Below the pieces are notes generated by a model, which worked only from the letters and a program-made list of their open reading frames with translations, did not search any database and was not told the origin of the DNA. Both the position numbers and the translations under genes were made by a program. A DNA stretch of 53,561 nucleotides from Parafrankia elaeagni (lineage in GTDB: Bacteria > Actinomycetota > Actinomycetes > Frankiales > Frankiaceae): assembly GCF_000374165.1 (NCBI RefSeq), contig NZ_KB893750.1, positions 3,100 to 56,660 on the forward strand, given 5' to 3'. This document shows positions 43,221-51,478 of this stretch, piece by piece. Position 1 is the stretch's first letter. Every line of letters starts with the position of its first letter.

Positions 43221-44663
43221 TTGCACCTGCGCACGAAGCTGACCCTGGGCATCCTGACAGTGACGTTCGTGGTCTTCCTGGTGGTCGGGTCCGTCGCCAT
43301 CCCCACTGCCAAGCATGCGCTGCGCGACCGCATCGACGACCGGTTGCGTGCCGACCTGCCGGAGATCCGGACGTCGGTCCTCGCCACGGGCGGGTCCGTG
43401 CCAGGCGGATCCGTGCCCGGCGGGTCCGTGGACAGCGGATTACCGGGCGGCGGATTACCGGGTGGCGGCGCCGGGCCGGACGAGCGCGGCTACGCGCTGG
43501 TGGTGATCGAGGGCATGACGGCGACCGTGCTGGCCACTCCGGGGACGTCCGCCCCGCCGGACCTGCGGGGGATCACCGCCCCTGCCCGCAGCGGCGAGAT
43601 CGAGTACGTGACGGCGCCCGACGGCACGACCTACCGCTACACCACCACCGACCTCGGCGACGGGCGCCTGCTGGCTGTGGCCGCCCCCGTCGACGACCTC
43701 GCCGGTCTCGTCGACGATCTCATCGGCACCTTCATCGTCATCGGTACCGGTGGCGCGGCGGCGCTGGCGGTCCTGGCGTGGCTGTGGATCCGGCACGGCA
43801 CCCGTCAGATCGAGCACCTGACCCGGCGGGCGGAGGCAGTCGCCAACGGTGATCCCGACCGCAGCCTCGTCGTGGCCGCCACGACCACCGAGCTCCGCCA
43901 GCTCAGCCACGCCCTCGACGCCATGGTCACCGGCATCGACCAGTCGCTGGTGGCACAGACGCGGTCGGAGGTCCGGCTTCGGGAGTTCATCGCCAACGCA
44001 TCCCACGAGCTGCGCACTCCGCTCACGAGCGTGAGCGGCTATCTGCAGCTCGACCTCGATGGTGCCTTCGCCGACGGCGAGCACCACCAGCGCTCGATGC
44101 GACGCGCTCTGGCCGAGGCCAGCCGGATGCGGCGCATCGTCACCGACCTCCAGCTGCTCACCGAACTCGACGAGCACCCCCTGCCCACGGCCGTCGAAGT
44201 GGACGTCAACCCGCTGCTGCGCGAGGCCGTGCACGACATGCGCACGCTGGATCCGACGCGGACCTGGACCCTGGACCTGTCGGCGCAACCGCTCGTCGTG
44301 GCCGGTGACGCCCACCAGCTCCGCCAGGTCGTGACCAATCTGCTGGTCAACGTGCGCGTCCACACGCCACCCGCCACCGTCACCACCGCGCGGGCGAGCC
44401 CGAGGGACGGCTCCATCGTCATCGAGGTTTCCGACGACGGGCCCGGGCTTCCCACCGACGACCTCGAACGGGTCTTCGACCGGTTCTGGCGCCACGACCC
44501 GTCCCGATCGCGCGCCTCGGGTGGCAGCGGGCTCGGCCTTTCCATCGTCGCCGCTGTCGTCTCGGCGCATGGCGGCGCTGCCGAAGCGGTCCATGCCCCC
44601 GCCGGCGGGCTCACCGTCCGGATCGTGCTTCCCGCGCCCGGCGCCCCAGCCAGACGACCATGA
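43221..44663 (+). CDS. Sensor histidine kinase
   Basis: 480 residues. Helix 1 (LTLGILTVTFVVFLVVGSVA), an outer domain of about 130 residues with a Gly/Ser/Pro repeat loop (GSVPGGSVPGGSVDSGLPGGGLPGGG-like), helix 2, HAMP, then HisKA with the phosphorylated His262 in IANASHELRTPLT. ATPase boxes: N-box NLLVNVRVHTP (a valine replaces the usual alanine before xxHT), G1 DDGPGLP, F box RFWRHD, G2 GSGLGLSIVAAVV. TTG at 43221 follows GGGGAG by seven bases. The signal is unknown. Confidence 0.94.
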   Translation: MHLRTKLTLGILTVTFVVFLVVGSVAIPTAKHALRDRIDDRLRADLPEIRTSVLATGGSVPGGSVPGGSVDSGLPGGGLPGGGAGPDERGYALVVIEGMTATVLATPGTSAPPDLRGITAPARSGEIEYVTAPDGTTYRYTTTDLGDGRLLAVAAPVDDLAGLVDDLIGTFIVIGTGGAAALAVLAWLWIRHGTRQIEHLTRRAEAVANGDPDRSLVVAATTTELRQLSHALDAMVTGIDQSLVAQTRSEVRLREFIANASHELRTPLTSVSGYLQLDLDGAFADGEHHQRSMRRALAEASRMRRIVTDLQLLTELDEHPLPTAVEVDVNPLLREAVHDMRTLDPTRTWTLDLSAQPLVVAGDAHQLRQVVTNLLVNVRVHTPPATVTTARASPRDGSIVIEVSDDGPGLPTDDLERVFDRFWRHDPSRSRASGGSGLGLSIVAAVVSAHGGAAEAVHAPAGGLTVRIVLPAPGAPARRP

Positions 44664-44732
44664 TCGGACCAAGGGGGTGGGCGGCCGGGGGAGCGGCGGG
44701 CGGTCAGGGACCCTGATGAGCGGTCAGGGACT

Positions 44733-44954
44733 TCAGACGAGGCGGATCTGCGAGACGAGGCGGATCTGCGCCCTGAGTGGTGCCGCGCTCAGTCGGGTGC
44801 GACGCGAGCGGGGACCGACGTCGGCCGCGCGGCGAGGGGCGGCGCCGGCGGCCATGGCGGCCCGCTCGTCCACGATGCTCTTGTTGATCAGGGTGAGCAG
44901 GCGGTCGCGGTCGACATCGCCGAAATCCCGTAGCAGGCTGGCCAGCAGAGTCAT
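44733..44954 (-). CDS. Small unknown protein
   Basis: 73 residues. TLLASLLRDFGDVDRDRLLTLINKSIVDERAAMAAGAA is amphipathic and helical; the last 18 residues are basic and end in a duplicated QIRLVSQIRLV. ATG at 44954 has GAGGG seven bases upstream, and a 27-bp palindrome lies 16 bp further up, both of which support a real gene. No family was recognised. The 18-bp duplication forms its 3' end. Confidence 0.55.
   Translation of the reverse strand: MTLLASLLRDFGDVDRDRLLTLINKSIVDERAAMAAGAAPRRAADVGPRSRRTRLSAAPLRAQIRLVSQIRLV
44735..44770. repeat. 18-bp tandem duplication at the 3' end of the small gene
   Basis: AGACGAGGCGGATCTGCG at 44735-44752 and 44753-44770, exact. A looser pair of GCGGTCAGGGAC phrases lies just left of it (about 44699 and 44719), after the kinase gene. 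Confidence 0.93.
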
Positions 44955-44969
44955 GTGATGCCCTCGTTG

Positions 44970-44996
44970 TCCTGTCTTCGTGCCACGAAAACAGGA
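44970..44996. promoter_or_regulatory. 27-bp palindrome upstream of the small gene
   Basis: TCCTGT-C-TTCGT-GCC-ACGAA-A-ACAGGA, with one mismatched pair out of thirteen. It could be an operator, or in RNA a tight hairpin in the leader 16 bases before the ATG at 44954. Confidence 0.65.
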
Positions 44997-45724
44997 TCCG
45001 CAGCTGCTGCTTTACCTACCCGCTCAACCGTGTCCCACACCCGTGCGACCTGATCCGCCGTTTCCTGCCGGGGAACGGGTCGAAATCCTCCTCCGACAGA
45101 TTCGAGCTTCGAGGTGGATCGTGCGTCTCATCGGCGTGGATGGACTCGTTCCGGAGGTGTTCGAGAATCCTCGGCTCGTCAACGCGGAGTGCGGCTGCTC
45201 CGTGGTGAGGCGATCCCGTTTTGCGCTGACGTTATCGCCGAGGTGCCACGCGGCGACGAATAATACGGCGACGACCGTCTCCGCACGCCTGCCGCGGCCC
45301 TCGCGGTGGGTCGCCCGTCGCTCGTCGCCGGCCACCGGCCGCCGCGCCCGCAGTCGGTCTCCTTTCCGGGCGGCATCGCAATCCGCGTGGCCGGCCTGCC
45401 ACGCGAACCCGGTCAGCGCTGACTGGCCGGGGCGTTTCCCGGAAACTTTCCCACGCCGCCGCTCGTTGCTGTCTCGTGTGGAGCGATCCGCCGATTGGAT
45501 ATATCTCGGGTTCGCGATGGGGGTGCCGAGAAGTATTGTGTTTCTTATTTCGCGGAGGCGGTCCGGAAGCTCCTGGGCTGATGCGCCGGTTACGGGTCGG
45601 GGCGGTGGCGGTGGTGTACCCTGCGTGATGGCAGGGGTGGGTGTGCTACCGACAAAACTCCGGAACAGCTGATAAAAGGTCTGGCCAGTCCCCTCCACGG
45701 GCCTGCCTGTGATGAAGGAGATTG
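44997..45724. other. Gene-free stretch with promoter-like parts
   Basis: No open frame here resembles a protein. Base composition is uneven, with AT-rich patches (GAATAATACGGCG near 45257; TGGATATATCTCGG near 45497; GTATTGTGTTTCTTATTTCG near 45533) that suit promoters for the reductase-desaturase operon. CCCTGC-N6-GCAGGG at 45619-45636 is a perfect inverted repeat about 90 bp before the operon and a candidate operator. Confidence 0.45.
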
Positions 45725-46936
45725 GTGCTGGGTACCAGAGCTCTCCTCGGCGCTGTAGCGGCTTCGATGGCAAGCCCACTGAGACCGGATGACTACTGGG
45801 CGACGGTGAATCCGCTGTGGTCACGGCGCCGGTTGTCCGGGCGCGTCGAGGCGGTTTCGCCGGAGACGCCCGACACCTCGACGGTCGTTGTCCGGCCCGG
45901 TCTGGGCTGGCGGGGAGGCCTGGCCGGCCAGCACATCGAGGTAGGCGTGGGAATCGACGGGGTGTGGCATCGGCGGCCGTTCTCGCTGTCGTCTCCGCCG
46001 CGCCGCCCCGACGGTCTCATCACCATCACGGTGAAAGCCAGGCCGGGTGGCCTGGTGTCCAGGAACATCGTGCACGCGCTTGCGCCGGGCCGGACCATTC
46101 GTATCGGCCATCCGGCGGGCAGGTTCGTGTTGCCGGAAAAGCTGCCGCCCCGTCTTCTTTTCGTGACCGCCGGTAGTGGAATCACTCCGGTGATGGCGAT
46201 GCTGCGCGAACTGGCCGAAAGCCGGCGGATGCCCGATGTCCTCCTCGCGCATTCCGCGCGGGACGCCTCGGAGGTCATCTTCGGCGAGGAGCTCCGGCGG
46301 CTGGCTGTCCGCTTCCCCAGCCTGCGGCTGCACGAGCACCACACCTGCCCCGGCGGCCGGCGTGAGCCTCGGCTGACGATGGCAGCCCTGGCCGCGGTCT
46401 GTACCGACCTCCCGGAGCGGATGGCCTGGGTCTGTGGGCCTCCCGGTCTGGTCGACGACGCTGAGGCGTACTGGCGGGCGGGTGGCATCGCCGACCGCCT
46501 GCTGACGGAACGCTTTCATCCGGCTGTGCGGCCTGGCTCCGTATCGGGTGGCCCGACGAGACAGGACAGCGGAGAAGAGCAGGTCAGCCCGGACGGGCCG
46601 GTCAGGCAGGCCGGGCAGGCCGGGCGGGCCGGGCGGGCCGGGCGGGCCGGGAGCGGCCGGCGGAAGGGACAGGGCGGAGACGGCGGGCGGGTGCGTTTCG
46701 TCAGGAGCGGCCGCGAGATCACCGTGACAGCGGGCACCACACTGCTCGCGGCGGGCGAGGAGGCGGGCGTCGCCCTGCCGAGCGGCTGCCGGATGGGTAT
46801 CTGCTACAGCTGTCTGGTGCCCCTAGCCGGCGGCCGGGTCCGTGACCTGCGCACCGGCGAGGAACACGGAGCTCCGGGCGATCTCATCCAGACCTGCGTG
46901 TCCGCTGCCGGCGGCGACGTCGATATCGATCTGTGA
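45725..46936 (+). CDS. Ferredoxin reductase with C-terminal 2Fe-2S domain (desaturase electron donor)
   Basis: 403 residues. FAD domain with HRRPFSLSS, NAD(P)H domain with LLFVTAGSGITPVMAMLR and WVCGPPGLVDDAE, a repeat-rich linker, then a plant-type 2Fe-2S ferredoxin: LPSGCRMGICYSCLVPL and a last Cys in LIQTCVS. This is the layout of Rv3230c, which passes electrons to the DesA3 stearoyl-CoA desaturase; here the desaturase is the next gene. GTG 45725 lies four bases after AAGGAG (a TTG at 45722 is too close). The linker carries five 9-bp units. Confidence 0.92.
   Translation: MLGTRALLGAVAASMASPLRPDDYWATVNPLWSRRRLSGRVEAVSPETPDTSTVVVRPGLGWRGGLAGQHIEVGVGIDGVWHRRPFSLSSPPRRPDGLITITVKARPGGLVSRNIVHALAPGRTIRIGHPAGRFVLPEKLPPRLLFVTAGSGITPVMAMLRELAESRRMPDVLLAHSARDASEVIFGEELRRLAVRFPSLRLHEHHTCPGGRREPRLTMAALAAVCTDLPERMAWVCGPPGLVDDAEAYWRAGGIADRLLTERFHPAVRPGSVSGGPTRQDSGEEQVSPDGPVRQAGQAGRAGRAGRAGSGRRKGQGGDGGRVRFVRSGREITVTAGTTLLAAGEEAGVALPSGCRMGICYSCLVPLAGGRVRDLRTGEEHGAPGDLIQTCVSAAGGDVDIDL
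46607..46651 (+). repeat. 9-bp tandem repeat in the reductase linker
   Basis: Five units, CAGGCCGGG twice then CGGGCCGGG three times, coding QAG/RAG repeats between the NAD(P)H and 2Fe-2S domains. Confidence 0.93.
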
Positions 46937-46947
46937 GGAACAGGCTG

Positions 46948-48063
46948 ATGCCAGCACCGACCCATCTCAGCGCCGGTGACATCGAGGAGCTCGGCCGGGA
47001 GCTCGACCGCATCCGGGCGGAGGTCCTCGCGAGTCGAGGGGAGAGCGATGCCCGGTACATCCGGCGGGTGATCGCGCTCCAGCGAGGACTCGAGGTCGGT
47101 GGGCGGGCGGTGATGTTCGCCGCCGCGCTGCCGCCGGCGTGGCTGGCCGGCACGGCGATGCTCTCGCTCGCCAAGATTCTCGAGAACATGGAGATCGGTC
47201 ACAACGTCCTGCACGGGCAGTGGGACTGGATGCGTGATCCCGACATCCACTCGACCACCTGGGAATGGGATTCCGCGGCTCCCGCGAGTCAGTGGAAGTA
47301 CTCGCACAACTTCGTGCACCACACCTACACGAACGTGCTCGGCCGAGACCGTGACCTCGGGTACAGCATCCTTCGGGTGACTCCCGAGCAGCCGTGGAAC
47401 CCGGTCTACCTGGCGCAGCCGCTCTATAATCTGGGGCTCGCGTTCACCTTCGAGTGGGGAATCGCGCTCTTTGATGTGGAGATCGATAAGGCCTTTCGCG
47501 GTGAGAAGGCGTGGAGCGACACTCTGGGTCAGCTCGGTGAAGCGGCCAGGAAGGCCGGCCGGCAGGGCCTGAAGGACTACGTCGTGTTTCCGCTTCTCGC
47601 TGGCCCGGCGTTTCTCCCTGTTCTGTTGGGAAATCTCGCCGCGAACATCACCAGAAACATATGGGCACACGCCATTATTTTCTGTGGCCATTTCCCCGAC
47701 GGGACCTCCACGTTCACCGAGGAGGATATCGAGGGCGAGAGTCGGGGTGAATGGTATCTCCGGCAGCTGCTTGGCTCGGCGAACATCAGCGGCCCGGGGG
47801 TGCTTCACCTCCTCAGCGGCAACCTCAGCCATCAGATCGAGCACCACCTCTTTCCTGACCTGCCCAGCAACCGTTACGCGCAGATCGCCCCGCGGGTCCG
47901 CGCCCTCTGCGAGCGGTTCGAACTCCCGTACACGACGGGCTCGCTGCCTCGGCAGACCGCCCGGGTCTGGAAGCGCATCTGCCGGCTGGCTCTTCCCGGG
48001 TCAGGCCGGCGGATGACAGCTGAGACCTCGCCCGAGCGGGTGCTCACCGCCCGCGCTGCATGA
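46948..48063 (+). CDS. Acyl-CoA/acyl-lipid desaturase (DesA3-like)
   Basis: 371 residues, integral membrane di-iron enzyme that puts a double bond into fatty acyl chains. Histidine boxes: GHNVLHGQ, HNFVHHTYT, and HQIEHHLFP. Helices flank residues 50-80 and 195-225. Electrons come from the reductase encoded just upstream. ATG 46948 has GAGGA upstream; a GTG at 46933 overlaps the previous stop and would add five residues. An 18-bp triplicate repeat starts eight bases after the stop. Confidence 0.93.
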   Translation: MPAPTHLSAGDIEELGRELDRIRAEVLASRGESDARYIRRVIALQRGLEVGGRAVMFAAALPPAWLAGTAMLSLAKILENMEIGHNVLHGQWDWMRDPDIHSTTWEWDSAAPASQWKYSHNFVHHTYTNVLGRDRDLGYSILRVTPEQPWNPVYLAQPLYNLGLAFTFEWGIALFDVEIDKAFRGEKAWSDTLGQLGEAARKAGRQGLKDYVVFPLLAGPAFLPVLLGNLAANITRNIWAHAIIFCGHFPDGTSTFTEEDIEGESRGEWYLRQLLGSANISGPGVLHLLSGNLSHQIEHHLFPDLPSNRYAQIAPRVRALCERFELPYTTGSLPRQTARVWKRICRLALPGSGRRMTAETSPERVLTARAA

Positions 48064-48070
48064 GCCGCCG

Positions 48071-48124
48071 GCCGGTCCCTGCCCGGGCGCCGGTCCCTGC
48101 TCGGGCGCCGGTCCCTGCTCGGGC
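48071..48124. repeat. 18-bp tandem repeat, three copies, after the desaturase gene
   Basis: GCCGGTCCCTGCTCGGGC at 48089 and 48107 is exact; the copy at 48071 has one change. The rest of the 390-bp gap to 48453 holds no recognisable gene. Confidence 0.93.
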
Positions 48125-48453
48125 GGTGGACGACCCACCGGAGACGCCGGTCTGGCCAGGTGCGGACCCGTCTGCACGCCAAGGCCCGGTGGCACCAGGC
48201 TGGCCCTGCCCTGCGTGCGCCGCGTCTGCGAGCTGCCCGGCGGGCGCCTCGAGCTCACCAGCAGCCTCGACAGGGCCGAAACGGGCCCCCGCGCCCGAGT
48301 AGCCACCGGTTCGTCTGCGTCGCGTCGGCACCGCTTCAGCGCCGTCCCGTCACCCCTGTCGTGACCTGGGAGGTTGACGCCTGCGCACGGGGGCAACCCG
48401 AAGCCGGGAGCCGACTGCAGGGAGCCGACGGAGGAGCTCACGGAGGGGTTCAC

Positions 48454-49704
48454 ATGGACATCAGCGCACTGCGTTCTCTCTACACCTCGCCTGGCCGGTT
48501 CGTGACCGCCTACGCGAGTATCGACCCGGTGCTGGAGAACGCGGCGCACCAGTACGACCTGCGGTGGCGCGATCTGGCCACGGAGCTGGAACGGCGAGGC
48601 GCCGGGCGCGAGGTCTGCGAGCTGTTTCTCGCCGAACGAGGAGACCCGCACCAGCGCGAGGGCGGCACCCGGGTGGTGGTCGTTTCCGGCGAGGGGAAGC
48701 AGGCGCACGTGCCGTTCGCGCACTGGCTGCCGGGACGGTCCGACGTCGACCTCGTCGACGTCGGCGCCCTGCCGCATCTGCTCCCCGTGCTGAACTGGAT
48801 GGATTCGCGGCTGCCCCATGCGGTCGCCGTCGTGGACCGGCTCGGCGTCGACGTGCTCGGCTATGTGGACGGCCCGCTCCCGACCGCGGCGGTCTCCCAG
48901 GACACGACCCGGCCGCCGTGGCACAAGGCGCGCCAGGGCGGCTGGGCGCAGCGCCGCTTCGAAAGCCACGTCGAGGAACACTGGAAGCGCGGTGCGAAGG
49001 ACGACGCGGAGCTGATCGCGAGAGCTACCCACGAGACGGCCGCCGAGGTCGTGATTCTCGCGGGCGATACGAAGGCACTCAGCCTGGTCCGCGAGGAGCT
49101 GCCCCGTGACGTGGCCGCGAGAGTGGTGGTCGTCCAGGGCAGCCGGGCTCGGGACGGCTCGGTCGACCACCTGGCGGATCGCGTCATGGGCGTTCTCGCG
49201 GCGGAGGTGGAACGGCGCCGGGCCGGACTCCTGGACGAGTTCCAGCAGTATCGCTCCCGGGCCAGGTCCCTCGTCGGCGCGCGAAGAGGTGCCGGCGCCG
49301 GCCGTGGTCCGGGCAACGGCGCCGGTGCTGATGCCGGTGTGGAACGCTCCGCCACGGGTGCCCCCGCGGAGGGTCGGCCGATGCTGGCTGCCGCCGACGG
49401 TCCCGCGGCGACGGCCTACGCCCTCAGCCTGAGCCAGGTGAGCCACCTCCTGCTGGCCGAGGACGGGGCGGGAGACGGTCCCGCCTGGGTCGGCGATGAT
49501 GTCACCGAGATCGCCGTCGACCCGTCCGGGGCTGACGGTCTGCGGCACCCGGTACGTGCGTCGCGGGTGGATGCACTGGTCCGCGCGGCGCTGGGAACGG
49601 GCGCCACCGTCCACACCGTCGTGAGCGGCGCACCCGGGTCGCCGGGCGACGGGGTCGGCGCCCTCCTCCGGTACTCGGCCGCGCATCCGCCGACCCTGGA
49701 CTGA
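48454..49704 (+). CDS. baeRF-family protein (Rv2629-like, eRF1/Vms1-related)
   Basis: 416 residues. The N-terminal part (LRSLYTSPGRFVTAYASID, DLRWRDLATELERRGA) and the middle (DRLGVDVLGYVDG, RRFESHVEEHWKR, AEVVILAGDTKALSLVREELP) match the actinobacterial baeRF family, to which M. tuberculosis Rv2629 belongs; they are related to eRF1/Pelota and thought to act on ribosomes or tRNA. No GGQ motif was seen. ATG at 48454 follows GGAGGGG. The stop lies within a 20-bp tandem repeat. In M. tuberculosis the gene is hypoxia induced by DosR. Confidence 0.85.
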   Translation: MDISALRSLYTSPGRFVTAYASIDPVLENAAHQYDLRWRDLATELERRGAGREVCELFLAERGDPHQREGGTRVVVVSGEGKQAHVPFAHWLPGRSDVDLVDVGALPHLLPVLNWMDSRLPHAVAVVDRLGVDVLGYVDGPLPTAAVSQDTTRPPWHKARQGGWAQRRFESHVEEHWKRGAKDDAELIARATHETAAEVVILAGDTKALSLVREELPRDVAARVVVVQGSRARDGSVDHLADRVMGVLAAEVERRRAGLLDEFQQYRSRARSLVGARRGAGAGRGPGNGAGADAGVERSATGAPAEGRPMLAAADGPAATAYALSLSQVSHLLLAEDGAGDGPAWVGDDVTEIAVDPSGADGLRHPVRASRVDALVRAALGTGATVHTVVSGAPGSPGDGVGALLRYSAAHPPTLD

Positions 49705-49750
49705 CGACGCCGACCCTGGACTGACGACGCCGGTTCCGGAGTGACGACGG
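49691..49750 (+). repeat. 20-bp tandem repeat across the stop codon of the baeRF gene
   Basis: CGACCCTGGACTGACGACGC at 49691-49710 and 49711-49730, then a degenerate third copy to 49750. Each contains TGA; the period of 20 puts the three TGAs (49702, 49722, 49742) in three different frames. Confidence 0.93.
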
Positions 49751-49817
49751 TGGACGTTCACAGCTCGTTCGGGTGGGTACTCTCCGCCGCGGGGCGCGTC
49801 ACGACCGCGGAGGATTC

Positions 49818-50465
49818 ATGGGCCACGGGCGGCGAGCGCGGGTCCTCGCCGGCACGGTCGCGACGGCCCTGCTCACAGTGCTGGTGATCGCGGTCCTCGG
49901 CCGGCAGGGCGTCCCGTTCGCCGTGGATGACACGTTGCACCAGTGGGTGCTCGTCCAACGCGCCGCCGCCGGTACGGACGCGGCGGTCGCGTTGACGGTG
50001 ACGGCCAGCGGGCCGCCCGCCTACCTCCTGGGCGTGCTGGCGGGGATGATGGCGGCACCTCGGGCCCGGTGGTGGGCCGCCGCGCTCGCGGTCGGCGCAC
50101 TCGCCGCAGGGCAGCTGGTGCGCCTGGTACTGGCCCATGCGGTGGACCGGGCGCGCCCGCCTGAGCCGGACTGGGCCTGGCAGGCAGCCGGGCCGGCCCT
50201 CCCGTCCGGTCACACCACGACGTCCGCGCTGGTGGCGGCAGGCCTGGCCGCCGCGCTGCTGCGGCACGCCCGGCGGTGTCTGACCCGGATCCTGGCCGTG
50301 GTGACGCCGGTGCTCTGGGCCTGCGCGGTCGGCACCAGTCGGGTCTACCTCGGGATGCACTGGCCCAGCGACGTCGTCGCCGGCTGGCTGCTGAGCATCG
50401 TGATCATCTGTGTGGCGCTGCCGCTCCTCGGGAGGCTCCTGCCACGCGATCCCCACCCGTCATGA
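49818..50465 (+). CDS. PAP2-family membrane phosphatase-like protein
   Basis: 215 residues, about six helices. PAP2 motif 2 (ALPSGHTTTS) and motif 3 (SRVYLGMHWPSDVVAG) are intact with both catalytic histidines. Motif 1 (KxxxxxxRP) is AHAVDRARP, with alanine where the phosphate-binding lysine is expected. Family members remove phosphate from lipid (pyro)phosphates. ATG 49818 has GGAGG four bases upstream. It lies 113 bp after the baeRF gene and converges with the DosR-like gene. Confidence 0.87.
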   Translation: MGHGRRARVLAGTVATALLTVLVIAVLGRQGVPFAVDDTLHQWVLVQRAAAGTDAAVALTVTASGPPAYLLGVLAGMMAAPRARWWAAALAVGALAAGQLVRLVLAHAVDRARPPEPDWAWQAAGPALPSGHTTTSALVAAGLAAALLRHARRCLTRILAVVTPVLWACAVGTSRVYLGMHWPSDVVAGWLLSIVIICVALPLLGRLLPRDPHPS

Positions 50466-50578
50466 TCACAGCAGTGGGCCCGGGTACTGGCCCTGGACCC
50501 GCTGCCGAAGGCCCCGCCGCCGAAGGCCTCCGGTGTGCCTGTCGCTTCGGTACCAGGGCCTCCGGGGCGGGTGCCGAT

Positions 50579-51217
50579 TCAGTCGCTGGACTGCTTCATG
50601 AGATAGACGGCGGCCTGGGTGCGGCTGGCCAGCCCGAGCTTCTCCAGAATGCTGGACACGTAGTTCTTCACCGTCTTCTCCGACAGCCCCAACCGGGTGC
50701 CGATCTGCCGGTTGGTGAGTCCGTCCGCAATCAGTTGGAGAATTTCGCGCTCTCGCTGGTTCAGCGTGGCCATGGCCGGATCCTCGTTCGGCCCGTCCCG
50801 CAGCCGCTCCAGCACGCGGCGCGTCACTGACGGGGCGAGCAGCGACTGACCGGACGCCACCGTCCGGATCGCCCCCACCAGATCGTTGCCGCGGATCTCC
50901 TTCAGCACATACCCCGCCGCACCAGCCATGATCGCCGAGAACAGCGCCTCGTCGTCGTCGTAGGACGTCAGGATCAGGCAGACCACACCCGGCAGGTTCG
51001 ACCGGATCTCCCGGCAGACGTCGATGCCGCTGCCATCGGGCAGCCGCCCGTCCAGCACCGCCACATGGGGCTGCAGGGCGGGAATGCGCCGCAGCGCCTC
51101 CGCCGCCAGCCCGGCCTCTCCGACGACCTCGATATCGTCATGCCGGGCGAGCGTCTGACGCAGACCATTCCGCACGATCTCATGGTCATCGAGAACGAAC
51201 ACCCGGATCTTCTCCAC
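50579..51217 (-). CDS. DosR/NarL-type response regulator
   Basis: 212 residues. Receiver: VFVLDDHEIVRNGL, Asp56 in VAVLDGRLPDGSG, LILTSYDDDEAL, YVLKEIRG. The C-terminal LuxR-type domain is LNQREREILQLIADGLTNRQIGTRLGLSEKTVKNYVS. The pattern (CLILTSY, AGAAGYVLKEI, EKTVKNYVS..LGL..RTQAAV) is close to mycobacterial DosR/DevR, the dormancy and hypoxia regulator. GTG at 51217 is chosen because the receiver starts at once. No partner histidine kinase is in the window, so it may be driven by one elsewhere. Confidence 0.9.
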   Translation of the reverse strand: MEKIRVFVLDDHEIVRNGLRQTLARHDDIEVVGEAGLAAEALRRIPALQPHVAVLDGRLPDGSGIDVCREIRSNLPGVVCLILTSYDDDEALFSAIMAGAAGYVLKEIRGNDLVGAIRTVASGQSLLAPSVTRRVLERLRDGPNEDPAMATLNQREREILQLIADGLTNRQIGTRLGLSEKTVKNYVSSILEKLGLASRTQAAVYLMKQSSD

Positions 51218-51478
51218 GACAGTGACGATACGGACTCCGGAACGCATCGACAATTCCACCGGCACTGCCTGGCGCCCGTCGGAAAGCTTTGTAACCCAGC
51301 TAACGCGCGAGCGAGCGGGAAGACGACGGGAGCGCCCACCCCGGCTTCCCCGCCCCGCCCCGCTCGGCCGGGCCCTGCCGCTGCTGCGTGGCCTGGTCGC
51401 CGACCCGCCCGCGGTGCGGACACCGTCCCCGAAGGGTCAGCCCGGGTGACGGGATGGGCCCCGGATGCCCGGGTGCCC

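Noticed and set aside
45024-45824. Open frame of 266 codons on the minus strand before the reductase gene
   Set aside because: It has mixed composition, no motif, and overlaps the promoter and start of the reductase gene.
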